Assembly: GCA_004322425.1 (NCBI GenBank)
Contig: SCVJ01000028.1
Location: forward strand, 1 to 64,000
Source: Chitinophagaceae bacterium
GTDB lineage: Bacteria > Bacteroidota > Bacteroidia > Chitinophagales > Chitinophagaceae
Length of the DNA: 64,000 bases
Direction: 5' to 3'
The translations under genes and the position numbers were made by a program. The notes beneath the pieces are model-generated. The model searched no databases, was not told the origin of the DNA, and worked only from the letters and a program-made list of their open reading frames with translations. Positions 46,302-56,086 of the stretch are shown piece after piece (position 1 is the stretch's first letter; every line of letters starts with the position of its first letter).

Positions 46302-48464
46302 TCATTTTAATTTTCCTTCCAATGCAAATAGAAATGAATATTGCAAAGCAACATCTTTAAGATAATCAAACCTACCTGAAGCACCGCCATGCCCTGCTTT
46401 CATATTGGTATGAAGAAATAACTTGTTTTTATCAGTTTTCATTTCACGCAATTTTGCCACCCATTTGGAAGGTTCAAAATATTGAACTTGACTATCGTGC
46501 AGTCCTGTAGTGACTAACATATTGGGATAATTTTTCCGCTCCACATTATCAATTGGAGAATATGATTTCATATAGAAATATTCGTCCTTAATAGCGGGGT
46601 TTCCCCATTCCAAATATTCTCCTGTTGTTAAAGGAATGCTGGCATCACTCATAGTTGTAATAACATCCACAAAGGGAACTGCGGCTACAATTCCATTCCA
46701 CATTTCTGGAGCCATATTTGCAATAGCACCCATTAGCAATCCACCGGCACTGCCACCCATAGCGTATAAATGTTTTGGGGTTGAAAATTTTTCAGCACAT
46801 AAATATTTTCCACAATCAATAAAATCAGTGAAGGTATTTTTCTTCTTCATCATTTTTCCATCGTCATACCAATTGCGCCCCATTTCTTGTCCACCACGTA
46901 TATGCGCCAAGGCATAAACAAATCCACGATTTAGTAAACTAAGACGATTGGAACTAAATGTTGCGTACGAATTAGAACCATAAGAACCATAAGCATACAG
47001 CAATAACGGGTTAGAACCATTTTTCATCATTCCTTTTTTATAAACAATTGAAATAGGAATTTTAGATCCATCACTTGCTGTCGCAAAAATTCGTTCGCTT
47101 ACATAATTTTCTTTTTTATATCCCCCCACAACTTCTGTTTGCTTTTTTAACTCCTTTGTTTTATTGTCCATATTATAATCATAGACAGAATTTGGAGTAA
47201 TAAAGGAAGTATAATTAAACCTTAAAGTATTGGTATTGAATTCAGGATTGGAACTCACCGAAGCCAAATAAGCTGGTTCGTCAAATTCCATATAATAATC
47301 AGCTTTTGTTTCTTGGTTAATAATTCGAATTTGGGTGAGCCCCTCTTTCATTTCAGATAAAACTAAATGGGTTTTAAAAATTGAAACGTTATTCAAAAAA
47401 ACATCGGAGCGATGTGCAATAACTTCTTTCCAGTTTTCAATATTGGTTTTGTCAAGTGGAGATTCCATCAACCTATAGTTTGCGGCTTGGTAATTGGTGC
47501 GGATATAAAATTTATTCTCAAAATGATTGATATCATAAACCAACCCCATCGTACGTGGTTGAAAAACTTTAAAAGTCCCTTTTGCATTTGCAGCATCCAA
47601 CAGCCAAGTTTCGCTCTGTTGCTCGCCTAATTCAGAATTAATTAATATATATTTTTTAGACTTCGTTCTTCCTACTCCAATATAATGTCGATTATCTTTT
47701 TCCTCATACACCAAATCATCTAAGGAAGGATCAGTTCCAACTTCATGCCGCCACACTTGATATCCTAATAAGGTGACAATATCTTTTTTAATGTAAAAAA
47801 CAGTTTTATTATCAGCTGCCCAGGTGTACGATCCTCCTTCGGTATTCGGAATTACTTCTGGGAAAAAATTTCCTGTTTTTAAATCTTTGAATCGAAGTTT
47901 ATACAAACGTCTGCTCACATCATCTTCACCTAAAATCATAAATTCATTATTATCACTCACTCCCATTCCAGAAGCACTATAATAACTTTTTCCTTCGGCG
48001 GCTTTATTTCCATCGTGAATCACTTCTTCAGTTGCATCCAAATTTTCCTTTTTCCGACAATAAACTGGATATTGCTTCCCTTCTTCGAAACGTGTGTAAT
48101 ACCAATACCCATTGTCTTTGTAAGGAACTGACTCATCTTTTTCTTTAATTCTTCCTTTCATTTCTTGATATAACGATTCCTGAAATTCTTTCAATCCGCT
48201 CATCATGGTATCAGTATATTCATTTTCTGCAGTTAGATGATTTACAACATTTGTACTGTCAGGTCCCTTTTTAAAAAAATCGTTCATCCAATAGTAATTA
48301 TCAATTCTTACATCGCTGTGGGCTATTAATTCTTTAGATTTTTTTACAGCTACGGGTGGGATAATTCCATCTGGCCACTGATATGGTTCGTTTTTCACAG
48401 TTGATAAATTGTTACATGATAAAAAAAATAGACCTACAAGAGTTGATAAAAATAATGTGCGCAT
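46302..48464 (-). CDS. ptrB: Prolyl oligopeptidase family serine peptidase (S9A, oligopeptidase B-like)
   Basis: A 720-residue lipoprotein-like peptidase (Cys17 in LFFLSCNNLS). An N-terminal beta-propeller (about 60-440) is followed by an alpha/beta-hydrolase domain with the nucleophile Ser572 in GGSAGG, an acid residue in the TTGLHDSQVQY region and the catalytic His in KAGHGGASGRFD. The AHIRGGQEMGRNWYDDGK region is characteristic of oligopeptidase B. It cleaves short peptides after basic residues in characterised relatives; envelope anchoring is inferred from the lipobox. Confidence 0.9.
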   Translation of the reverse strand: MRTLFLSTLVGLFFLSCNNLSTVKNEPYQWPDGIIPPVAVKKSKELIAHSDVRIDNYYWMNDFFKKGPDSTNVVNHLTAENEYTDTMMSGLKEFQESLYQEMKGRIKEKDESVPYKDNGYWYYTRFEEGKQYPVYCRKKENLDATEEVIHDGNKAAEGKSYYSASGMGVSDNNEFMILGEDDVSRRLYKLRFKDLKTGNFFPEVIPNTEGGSYTWAADNKTVFYIKKDIVTLLGYQVWRHEVGTDPSLDDLVYEEKDNRHYIGVGRTKSKKYILINSELGEQQSETWLLDAANAKGTFKVFQPRTMGLVYDINHFENKFYIRTNYQAANYRLMESPLDKTNIENWKEVIAHRSDVFLNNVSIFKTHLVLSEMKEGLTQIRIINQETKADYYMEFDEPAYLASVSSNPEFNTNTLRFNYTSFITPNSVYDYNMDNKTKELKKQTEVVGGYKKENYVSERIFATASDGSKIPISIVYKKGMMKNGSNPLLLYAYGSYGSNSYATFSSNRLSLLNRGFVYALAHIRGGQEMGRNWYDDGKMMKKKNTFTDFIDCGKYLCAEKFSTPKHLYAMGGSAGGLLMGAIANMAPEMWNGIVAAVPFVDVITTMSDASIPLTTGEYLEWGNPAIKDEYFYMKSYSPIDNVERKNYPNMLVTTGLHDSQVQYFEPSKWVAKLREMKTDKNKLFLHTNMKAGHGGASGRFDYLKDVALQYSFLFALEGKLK

Positions 48465-48538
48465 AAAATAAATTAATGTATGAATATACTAACTGCTCAA
48501 GAATTTCTATTTTTTGAGTAAAATAAAATTTGTACTAA

Positions 48539-49303
48539 CTATAATTCTGAAGTAAGCCCTGCTAAAAGATACTCTTTATTTAATCGGGCAATATTTTCGA
48601 GAGAAATACCTTTAGGACAAACAGCTTCACAAGCACCAGTATTTGTACAAGCTCCAAACCCTTCTTTATCCATTTGAGCCACCATATCCAACGCTCTTGT
48701 TTTTCGCTCGGGATCGCCTTGAGGTATTAAAGCCAAATGAGTAACCTTTGCCGATACAAATAACATGGCCGAACTATTTTTACAAGCCGCTACACAAGCT
48801 CCACATCCAATGCAAGCAGCAGCAGCAAAAGAAGCATCTGCTTTACTTTTTTCAACGGGTAATGAATTGGCATCCACTGCATTGCCGGTATTGACTGAAA
48901 TAAATCCTCCGGCTTGAATAATCCTGTCAAACGGAGTTCTGTCAACAATTAAATCTTTTATCACTGGAAAAGCATTTGCTCTCCAAGGTTCAACTACAAT
49001 TGTCTCGCCATTATTAAATGCACGCATGTGTAGTTGGCAAGTTGTTGTTTCATGCCAAGGGCCGTGTGGACGTCCATTAATATACATTGAACACATTCCA
49101 CAAATTCCTTCTCGGCAGTCATGATCAAAAGCAATCGGTTCTTTCCCTTCCTGAATTAATTTTTCATTTAAAACATCAAACATTTCTAAAAAAGACATTT
49201 CCGTTGAAACATCATTCATTGAATGTGTTTCAAAGCTTCCTTTTGTTTGACTATTTTTTTGCTTCCAAACTTTTAATTTCAGACTTATACTTTTTTGCTC
49301 CAT
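48539..49303 (-). CDS. sdhB: Succinate dehydrogenase / fumarate reductase iron-sulfur subunit
   Basis: A 254-residue subunit that passes electrons from the flavoprotein to the membrane quinone site. Three clusters are visible: [2Fe-2S] in [11 protein letters not shown] with a fourth Cys 13 residues on, [4Fe-4S] in [12 protein letters not shown], and a third cluster in [17 protein letters not shown] at 49303 is used; a TTG 9 bases upstream is unlikely. Begins 29 bases after the sdhA stop in the sdhCAB operon. Confidence 0.95.
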   Translation of the reverse strand: MEQKSISLKLKVWKQKNSQTKGSFETHSMNDVSTEMSFLEMFDVLNEKLIQEGKEPIAFDHDCREGICGMCSMYINGRPHGPWHETTTCQLHMRAFNNGETIVVEPWRANAFPVIKDLIVDRTPFDRIIQAGGFISVNTGNAVDANSLPVEKSKADASFAAAACIGCGACVAACKNSSAMLFVSAKVTHLALIPQGDPERKTRALDMVAQMDKEGFGACTNTGACEAVCPKGISLENIARLNKEYLLAGLTSEL

Positions 49304-49332
49304 AAAAAGCAATTGTTTTTGTGCTTTTAAAA

Positions 49333-51306
49333 TTATTTATAAGAACGCTTTGATGGTTTCACTTCTTCATACTTCAACTCTTCTTTTATTAGTTCCCATT
49401 CATGTTCACCTTTATGTTCCCAGTTAGATACAAACATAAATTTATCATCCTGCCGTAATGTTTCCCCATCACTCGTTTGAAATTCTTCTCTAAAATGTCC
49501 ACCACAACTTTCTTCTCGAGTAAGTGCATCCAAACACATTAATTCTCCTAACTCGATAAAATCAGCCACCCGCCCCGCTTTATCCAATTCAGGATTCATT
49601 TCATATATAGAACCTGGAATTCGTACATCATTCCAAAACTCTTTTTTTAAATTTTGAATTTCGCTGATTGCTTGTTTTAATCCTTCGGCATTCCGAGCCA
49701 TGCCGCATTTTTCCCACATAATTTTTCCTAATCTTTTATGAAAACTTTCTACAGATTTAGTTCCCTTAATTTGCATCAGTTGTTCAATTCTATCATTTAC
49801 TTTTTTTTCTGTTTCAGCAAATGCAGGATGATTTGTTGAAATATTTGTTGTTCTAATTTCATCTGCTAAATAATTTCCAACAGTATAAGGAATGACGAAG
49901 TAACCATCTGCTAATCCTTGCATTAATGCTGATGCACCAAGTCGATTGGCTCCATGATCTGAAAAATTGGCTTCGCCTAAACAATAAAGCCCTTTTACGC
50001 TTGTCATTAATTCATAATCTACCCAAAGCCCACCCATTGTATAATGTACTGCTGGATAAATTCTCATCGGAACTTCATACGGATTGTCGCCAGTTATCTT
50101 TTGATACATATCAAAAAGATTCCCATATTTTTCTTTAACTACATCTACACCTAATTTATAAATATCGGATTCACTAATTGTAGTTAGTCCCTTTTTACCA
50201 ATTTCAATTTTCCCATATCGAATTATCGCCTCAGTAAAATCCAAATACACAGCTTGTTTTGATGTACCAACACCGTAACCAGCATCACATCTTTCTTTTG
50301 CTGCTCTTGATGCAACATCTCTGGGAACAAGATTTCCAAAAGCAGGATACCTTCTTTCCAAATAATAATCTCTTTCAGTTTCAGGAATATCTTTTGCTTT
50401 CCGAGAGTCTTCTTTTTTAATGGGAACCCAAATACGTCCATCATTTCGTAAAGATTCACTCATCAAAGTAAGTTTGCTTTGATGATCGCCACTAACGGGA
50501 ATACAGGTTGGATGAATTTGAGTAAAACAAGGATTGCCGAAAAAAGCTCCTTTTTTGTGTGCTTTCCAAGCAGCCGTTACATTGCTTCCCATGGCATTGG
50601 TGCTTAAATAAAATACATTTCCATAACCACCGGTGCAAAGTAAAACAGCGTGCCCAAAATGTCTTTCAAGATTTCCAGTAATTAAATCTCTTGCAATAAT
50701 TCCTCGTGCTTTGTCTTCAACCATTACAATATCAAGCATTTCGTGGCGGTTGTACATTTTTACATTTCCTAATGCAATTTGCCTTTCCAAAGCTTGATAT
50801 GCGCCAATTAATAATTGCTGTCCTGTTTGTCCGGCAGCATAAAAAGTTCGTTGTACTTGTGTTCCTCCAAAACTTCTATTGCTCAACAGTCCTCCGTATT
50901 CACGTGCAAATGGAACTCCTTGCGCAACACATTGATCAATAATATTAGTACTTACTTCTGCTAAGCGATGAACGTTTGATTCTCTCGCTCTGTAATCCCC
51001 ACCTTTTATAGTATCATAAAATAAACGATAAACTGAGTCGCCATCATTCTGGTAATTTTTTGCAGCGTTGATTCCTCCTTGAGCAGCAATTGAATGTGCC
51101 CGGCGTGGAGAATCCTGAAAACAAAAAGCCTTTACTTGATAACCTAATTCTCCCAAAGAAGCTGCTGCAGAAGCACCTGCCAATCCTGTTCCTACAACAA
51201 TTATTTCCAAATTCCTTTTATTAGCCGGATTCACCAACTTGCAATGCCCTTTATAATGGGTCCATTTTTCGCTAAGTTTTCCTTCTGGAATTTTTACATC
51301 AAGCAT
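49333..51306 (-). CDS. sdhA: Succinate dehydrogenase / fumarate reductase flavoprotein subunit
   Basis: A 657-residue FAD enzyme of the TCA cycle. Dinucleotide-binding motif [19 protein letters not shown] near the N-terminus, the FAD-linking His in [15 protein letters not shown], the substrate region [13 protein letters not shown]-like (here [10 protein letters not shown]), and [19 protein letters not shown]. Length suits the B-type enzymes of Bacteroidota. 59 bases after sdhC, 29 bases before sdhB. Confidence 0.96.
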   Translation of the reverse strand: MLDVKIPEGKLSEKWTHYKGHCKLVNPANKRNLEIIVVGTGLAGASAAASLGELGYQVKAFCFQDSPRRAHSIAAQGGINAAKNYQNDGDSVYRLFYDTIKGGDYRARESNVHRLAEVSTNIIDQCVAQGVPFAREYGGLLSNRSFGGTQVQRTFYAAGQTGQQLLIGAYQALERQIALGNVKMYNRHEMLDIVMVEDKARGIIARDLITGNLERHFGHAVLLCTGGYGNVFYLSTNAMGSNVTAAWKAHKKGAFFGNPCFTQIHPTCIPVSGDHQSKLTLMSESLRNDGRIWVPIKKEDSRKAKDIPETERDYYLERRYPAFGNLVPRDVASRAAKERCDAGYGVGTSKQAVYLDFTEAIIRYGKIEIGKKGLTTISESDIYKLGVDVVKEKYGNLFDMYQKITGDNPYEVPMRIYPAVHYTMGGLWVDYELMTSVKGLYCLGEANFSDHGANRLGASALMQGLADGYFVIPYTVGNYLADEIRTTNISTNHPAFAETEKKVNDRIEQLMQIKGTKSVESFHKRLGKIMWEKCGMARNAEGLKQAISEIQNLKKEFWNDVRIPGSIYEMNPELDKAGRVADFIELGELMCLDALTREESCGGHFREEFQTSDGETLRQDDKFMFVSNWEHKGEHEWELIKEELKYEEVKPSKRSYK

Positions 51307-51365
51307 AAATACAAATTAAACTTAATTGTTAGTATTTCTGACCTTGTCAATAGCAATAATATTTT

Positions 51366-52076
51366 TTAACCAATCCATCCCATTTTGAAACTCACCGGCA
51401 TTAATGCAAAAATTAATGGGACAATAATTGAAAATCCTATTCCCAATTTATGAACCATAACTAAATATCTGCTATTATGTAATCCTAATGTTCGAAATGC
51501 ACTTTCAAATCCGTGAAGCAAATGATAAGCCAGTGAAATACATCCTGTAACATAAACTAATACAATCCACCATTCACTAAAAGTTACTTTCATTAATAAA
51601 AACATATCGTGCGAAATTCTGCCGTTACTTAATAATACAGGAACTTCAAGTCCAGAATGAGTAAATCTAGAAGGTATCCAAAAATGCCACCAATGTAAGA
51701 TTAAAAACAATAAAAGAATAGTTCCTAAAAGCCCCATGGAACGGCTATACCACTTGCTTCCACGATTTCCCATTTGAACATCATATCCTTTTTTTCGCTT
51801 TGATCTATTTTGTAGTTCAAGGGCTAATCCTTGATAAATATGAATGATAAACCCAAGAAACAAACCAATTTCCATAATTCGAATTACTACAGTAGAACCC
51901 ATAAAGTCTGCAGCACGATTGAACATATCTCCATTGTCGTTTGTATCAAATAAATCATTAAAAATGCATGCATTAACGCCAACATGTACTACAAGAAATG
52001 AAACAAGAAACAATCCGGTTATACTCATCACAATTTTTTTTCCAATCGATGAGCGGAGTAACTGAGACCAATTCAT
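51366..52076 (-). CDS. sdhC: Succinate dehydrogenase cytochrome b subunit
   Basis: A 236-residue membrane anchor with about five helices and several helix histidines (VHVGVN, FIIHIYQG, LHWWHFW, AYHLLHGFESAFRTLG, VHKLG) that can hold two hemes, as in B-type, one-anchor succinate:quinone oxidoreductases. First gene of sdhCAB. A TATTTTTG box lies about 40 bases upstream. Confidence 0.93.
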   Translation of the reverse strand: MNWSQLLRSSIGKKIVMSITGLFLVSFLVVHVGVNACIFNDLFDTNDNGDMFNRAADFMGSTVVIRIMEIGLFLGFIIHIYQGLALELQNRSKRKKGYDVQMGNRGSKWYSRSMGLLGTILLLFLILHWWHFWIPSRFTHSGLEVPVLLSNGRISHDMFLLMKVTFSEWWIVLVYVTGCISLAYHLLHGFESAFRTLGLHNSRYLVMVHKLGIGFSIIVPLIFALMPVSFKMGWIG

Positions 52077-52115
52077 AATTACAAACAGTTTAAGGGAAAC
52101 CTATTTTTTCAATTG

Positions 52116-52123
52116 CAAAAATA
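52116..52123 (-). promoter_or_regulatory. Candidate -7 box for sdhCAB
   Basis: Minus-strand TATTTTTG, about 40 bases before the sdhC ATG. No -33 TTTG at standard spacing. Confidence 0.5.
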
Positions 52124-52172
52124 CTATCGGAATGCGATATTGAAAGATATTTTTAGTCGCACGTCAGTTCCA

Positions 52173-52739
52173 TTATTCAAGTAATCTTTCTTCAAACTCT
52201 TTACCAATTTTTGTAAAAAGATGGAAGGGTTTGTAAGCCCTCCAATCTATTAACTCTATTAACAAAAAATAAATATCCAACTTACTTTTTCTAAATTCAT
52301 AGTGTGTTTGAGTAGGCATATTTATACAAACTACCCAACCTTTATTTTCAAGAAGTTCTTCATTCAGTTCTTCGTAATACTCTTTTCCAGCACTATGAAA
52401 ATTCAAAACATTTTCACATATCAAAATAAATTTATGAATGCCTTTGCTCATAAAATGCTCAAGCACATTTCTTGTCAACTCCATTATGTCATTTTCAATT
52501 ACGTCATTCCACTCGCCTATTAATTCAATTATTGCATATTTTTCTGAATAGTCGGCGAGTAAAACCTTTAGATATAAAGTACTACTTCCGAAATCGTCCC
52601 ATTGTGGGTGGATATAATAATTATAAACAGTTTTTGTAAATTCAAACTCTGAATAAACTCGATTATAAAACGGCGATTCTTTATCCTCTTCACTCACATA
52701 AACATGCCGCCAATTGTAGAATGGTTCAATATTGTGCAT
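52173..52739 (-). CDS. Protein of unknown function, third gene of the MurQ operon
   Basis: A 188-residue soluble protein without signal peptide or membrane segment. It is rich in aromatic and acidic residues: FYNWRHVYVSEEDKESPFYN at the N-terminus, YNYYIHPQWDDFGSSTLYLKVL, FILICENVLNFHSAGKEYYEEL, and a C-terminal DIYFLLIELIDWRAYKPFH. I recognise no domain. The ATG at 52739 overlaps the murQ stop by 14 bases; a TTG at 52769 is the only earlier alternative. Coupling to murQ suggests a link to amino-sugar recycling, but that is context only. Confidence 0.65.
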   Translation of the reverse strand: MHNIEPFYNWRHVYVSEEDKESPFYNRVYSEFEFTKTVYNYYIHPQWDDFGSSTLYLKVLLADYSEKYAIIELIGEWNDVIENDIMELTRNVLEHFMSKGIHKFILICENVLNFHSAGKEYYEELNEELLENKGWVVCINMPTQTHYEFRKSKLDIYFLLIELIDWRAYKPFHLFTKIGKEFEERLLE

Positions 52740-53544
52740 GTCTCTCCACTGTTTTTTTAACGGTTCCAAATTGAAGTAATAACTCTTTTGCTTTATTGTA
52801 ATCGTCGAGTTTCAATTGCTCCATTACCATTTTCACACCTCTATCTACAAGTTTTTCATTCGTTAATTGCATGTGTACCATTTTATTTCCTTCCACTCTA
52901 CCCAATTGCAGCATGATTGAAGTAGAAAGCATATTCAATACTAATTTCTGAGAAGTTCCACTTTTCATTCTTGTACTTCCTGTAATAAATTCTGGACCTA
53001 CTTCTACTTCAATTGCAAAATCCGCAACATTAGAAAGAGGTGAACCCGGATTATTAGTGATGCAACCAGTGATAATTTTATTTGTCTTGCACTCTTTTAA
53101 AGCACTTATAACATAGGGCGTTGTGCCGCTTGCAGCAATTCCAATTACACAATCTTTGTCAGTTACCCCGTAAGACTGTAAATCTTGCCAACCATTTTCT
53201 TCACTGTCTTCTGCAAATTCTACGGCATTCGTAATTGCTTTTTCTCCGCCTGCAATAACACCGATAACCAAACCATACGGAATTCCAAAAGTTGGTGGAC
53301 ACTCACTGGCATCCACAATTCCAAGTCTTCCGCTTGTTCCAGCACCAATATAAAACAGCCTTCCTCCACTCAGCATTTTATCTACAATTGCTTCTACTAA
53401 TTTTTCAATTTGAGGAATTATTCTTTCAATTGCAAGAGGAACAGTTTTATCTTCTTTGTTAATACTTGTCAAAACTTCCTTTAAAGACATTTTCTCCAAA
53501 TTGTTATAACGACTTTCCTGCTCTGTAATTTTTTCAAAACTCAT
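52726..53544 (-). CDS. murQ: N-acetylmuramic acid 6-phosphate etherase
   Basis: A 272-residue SIS-domain enzyme that removes lactate from MurNAc-6-phosphate to give GlcNAc-6-phosphate. It shows TEQESRYNNLEKMSLKEVL at the N-terminus, the sugar-phosphate site RLFYIGAGTSGRLGIVDASE, GIAASGTTPYVISAL, and the catalytic-region block EFITGSTRMKSGTSQKLVLN. Family and length are clear. It follows the sugar kinase gene by 6 bases. Confidence 0.95.
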   Translation of the reverse strand: MSFEKITEQESRYNNLEKMSLKEVLTSINKEDKTVPLAIERIIPQIEKLVEAIVDKMLSGGRLFYIGAGTSGRLGIVDASECPPTFGIPYGLVIGVIAGGEKAITNAVEFAEDSEENGWQDLQSYGVTDKDCVIGIAASGTTPYVISALKECKTNKIITGCITNNPGSPLSNVADFAIEVEVGPEFITGSTRMKSGTSQKLVLNMLSTSIMLQLGRVEGNKMVHMQLTNEKLVDRGVKMVMEQLKLDDYNKAKELLLQFGTVKKTVERHAQY

Positions 53545-53550
53545 AAAAAA

Positions 53551-54390
53551 TTATTCTTGGTGAAATGCAATTAATCCTTGCATAGGATCTTTATAAATTT
53601 TGCCCAACTTAAATCCATAACTATTGCAAAGTTCTTGAAGCACATCTTTAAATGCATGCGACACAGCCCCTACAAAATGAACCGGTATTTTTTCAATTTC
53701 TTTATATCGAATAAGATGCTGATAGAAGAATTCATTGAAGCCGTCTTCAATAATATTTTCAATCATAAAATGGCCACGATTGGCAGCCAGAAAAACAGAA
53801 AAGGAAGCTAAATATCGATTTGGCATTTGCTTTTTATAAATACTTTCCAGTATTTCAGTTTTTGTTGTTAAAAATTGAGCATCAAACTTTGCCATTAACG
53901 AATCATCAAAAATATTATAGAGATAATGTTGCAATACTTTTTTACCTAAAAAGGCACCACTTCCTTCATCGCCAAGAATGAAACCCAAACCTGTGCTAGA
54001 TTTTACTATTTTTTTTCCATTGTAATAACAAGAGCCAGATCCTGTTCCTAAAATACAAGCAATTCCTTTTGTATTTCCACACAAAGCTTTGGCAGCGGCG
54101 GTTAAATCGTGATTTATTTCTATTTTAATTTTTCCAAAAACTAGTTGAATTGCCTTATTTACAGAACTTGCATTTTCAAGATTTGCACATCCAGTTCCGT
54201 AGTAATATAGTTTATCAATTTTTACTTTTTTCAATTTAGGCAACAACTCACTCTTTAATATTGAGGCAATTTGTTGAGTATCTAAAAAATAAGGACTGAT
54301 TCCTTGTGTGTACAACAATTTTGGTTTGCCCTTACCCAACAAACACCACTTTGTACTTGTGGCTCCACTATCTGCTATAAGTTTTATCAT
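53551..54390 (-). CDS. BadF/BadG-type amino-sugar kinase (GlcNAc/MurNAc kinase-like)
   Basis: A 279-residue ASKHA-fold kinase with phosphate-1 motif LIADSGATSTKW near the N-terminus, CILGTGSGSCYY (phosphate 2) and GFILGDEGSGAFLGKKVLQHYL. The family includes GlcNAc kinases and MurK-type enzymes that phosphorylate both MurNAc and GlcNAc. Being directly before murQ, phosphorylation of MurNAc to feed MurQ is the simplest role. ATG at 54390 replaces a TTG 18 bases upstream. Confidence 0.82.
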   Translation of the reverse strand: MIKLIADSGATSTKWCLLGKGKPKLLYTQGISPYFLDTQQIASILKSELLPKLKKVKIDKLYYYGTGCANLENASSVNKAIQLVFGKIKIEINHDLTAAAKALCGNTKGIACILGTGSGSCYYNGKKIVKSSTGLGFILGDEGSGAFLGKKVLQHYLYNIFDDSLMAKFDAQFLTTKTEILESIYKKQMPNRYLASFSVFLAANRGHFMIENIIEDGFNEFFYQHLIRYKEIEKIPVHFVGAVSHAFKDVLQELCNSYGFKLGKIYKDPMQGLIAFHQE

Positions 54391-54481
54391 TAAAAAAAAT
54401 ATTGACAATGAAAATACTCTATTAATGCTGCTTCATTTCAATTCCGTTATTTTGCATTAATAATACAAAGTAATAATAACC

Positions 54482-56077
54482 ATGTCGAATAAAAAATTAC
54501 AAGTTTGGTTACCCTTAATTTTATCCGCCACCTTAATTGCAGGAATGTATTTTGGTTTTAAACTCCGAGAGAATACGGCAAGTACATCTACTTTCTTTAC
54601 TACTCAGCGAAATACGACAGTTCAGGAAATACTGAATTTAATTCGAATGAATTATGTCGATCCTGTTAAATTCGATTCACTCCAACAAAGAGCAATTGCA
54701 GAAATGATGGGACAATTAGATCCCCATTCTGTTTTTATTCCAGTGTCAGAATTACAGGAAATTACAGAAGATATGGTTGGAAAATTTGAAGGAATTGGCG
54801 TTGAATTTAATTTTTTCGAAGATACCGTGCATGTAGTATATGTTCTACCCAATGGCCCAAGTTATAAAGCCGGAATTCAAATTGGTGATAAAATAATCCA
54901 AGTAAATAAAGAAGCAATTATTGGAGATACGATTTCATCGGAGGCAGTGAAACAGAAAATTCGTGGAGCCAGTGGCACTTTAGCCAATTTAACAATTATC
55001 AGAAATGGAGTTTCTAAAAACATTTCAGTTACTCGAGGAACAATTCCTCTTCCTGCCATTGACGCTGCTTATTTATTGAACTCATCTACAGGTTACATAA
55101 AACTGAATAGATTTTCAGAAACTGCTTACGAGGAATTTATGAAGTCGTTGGAAGAACAACAAGCAAAAGGGATTTCTAAATTAGTACTTGATTTGCGCGG
55201 TAATGGTGGTGGGCTAATGAACGAAGCCGTTGATATTGCTGATGAATTTTTAAGTGACAATAAACAGATTGTTTATACGGAAGGACTTCATTCCAAAAAG
55301 AGAGAGTATAATTGTCGCCGCCCTGGATTGTTTGAAGAAGGCAAACTAATTGTGTTAGTAGATGAATTTTCTGCAAGTGCCAGCGAAGTACTTGCTGGCG
55401 CATTACAAGATTGGGATCGCGCCACGATAATTGGTAGGAGAACTTTCGGGAAAGGGTTAGTTCAAGAACAATTTTCACTGAAAGATGGCTCTGCATTACG
55501 ATTAACAACAGCAAGGTATTACACACCCGTTGGTAGAAGTATTCAACGTTCTTATCAAAACGGGAAAAAAGAATATTTAGATGAAATATTTGAACGAATC
55601 AGTAATGGAGAATCAATTGTTGCTGATACCATTCAATCTAACAAATCAAAAACTTTTAAAACAAAAATTAAAAAGAGAACAGTTTATGCTGGTGGTGGAA
55701 TTATGCCCGATATTACCATTGCTACGGATACAAGCTCTTTTCCAAATTCAATTGTAGAACTAGTTAGTAGTGGATCGCTTAATAATTTTATTTACCATTT
55801 TTACATGCAACACGTGAATGAAATAAGTAAGTTTAGTTCTCCATCTGCATTTGATAGTACGTATAAAGAAATACCTGCTGTTTGGAGTGAATTATTAATA
55901 CACGCTGCAAAGGACAAGATTAATATCAGAAATGTTTCTTCAGAAAATAAGACTTTATTACAAAATAGAATTAAAGCATTGTTAGCTCGCTACAAATGGA
56001 GAACAGCCGGTTATTTTGAAGTGATGAATCATTCAGATATTATAATAGCATCTGCACTGAAAGAACTTGAAAAATAA
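54482..56077 (+). CDS. C-terminal processing peptidase, CtpA type (S41A)
   Basis: A 531-residue exported S41 protease. One N-terminal membrane anchor (about 9-26), a PDZ domain (about 95-185; GIGVEFNFFEDTVHVVYVLP, AGIQIGDKIIQVN), and the protease core with LDLRGNGGG, the serine of SASASE (Ser299) and Lys324 in TFGKGLVQ. Shorter than the Prc type at 11190-13340. A C-terminal helical extension follows the core. Divergent from the sugar kinase. Confidence 0.92.
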   Translation: MSNKKLQVWLPLILSATLIAGMYFGFKLRENTASTSTFFTTQRNTTVQEILNLIRMNYVDPVKFDSLQQRAIAEMMGQLDPHSVFIPVSELQEITEDMVGKFEGIGVEFNFFEDTVHVVYVLPNGPSYKAGIQIGDKIIQVNKEAIIGDTISSEAVKQKIRGASGTLANLTIIRNGVSKNISVTRGTIPLPAIDAAYLLNSSTGYIKLNRFSETAYEEFMKSLEEQQAKGISKLVLDLRGNGGGLMNEAVDIADEFLSDNKQIVYTEGLHSKKREYNCRRPGLFEEGKLIVLVDEFSASASEVLAGALQDWDRATIIGRRTFGKGLVQEQFSLKDGSALRLTTARYYTPVGRSIQRSYQNGKKEYLDEIFERISNGESIVADTIQSNKSKTFKTKIKKRTVYAGGGIMPDITIATDTSSFPNSIVELVSSGSLNNFIYHFYMQHVNEISKFSSPSAFDSTYKEIPAVWSELLIHAAKDKINIRNVSSENKTLLQNRIKALLARYKWRTAGYFEVMNHSDIIIASALKELEK

Positions 56078-56086
56078 TTTTTTACT

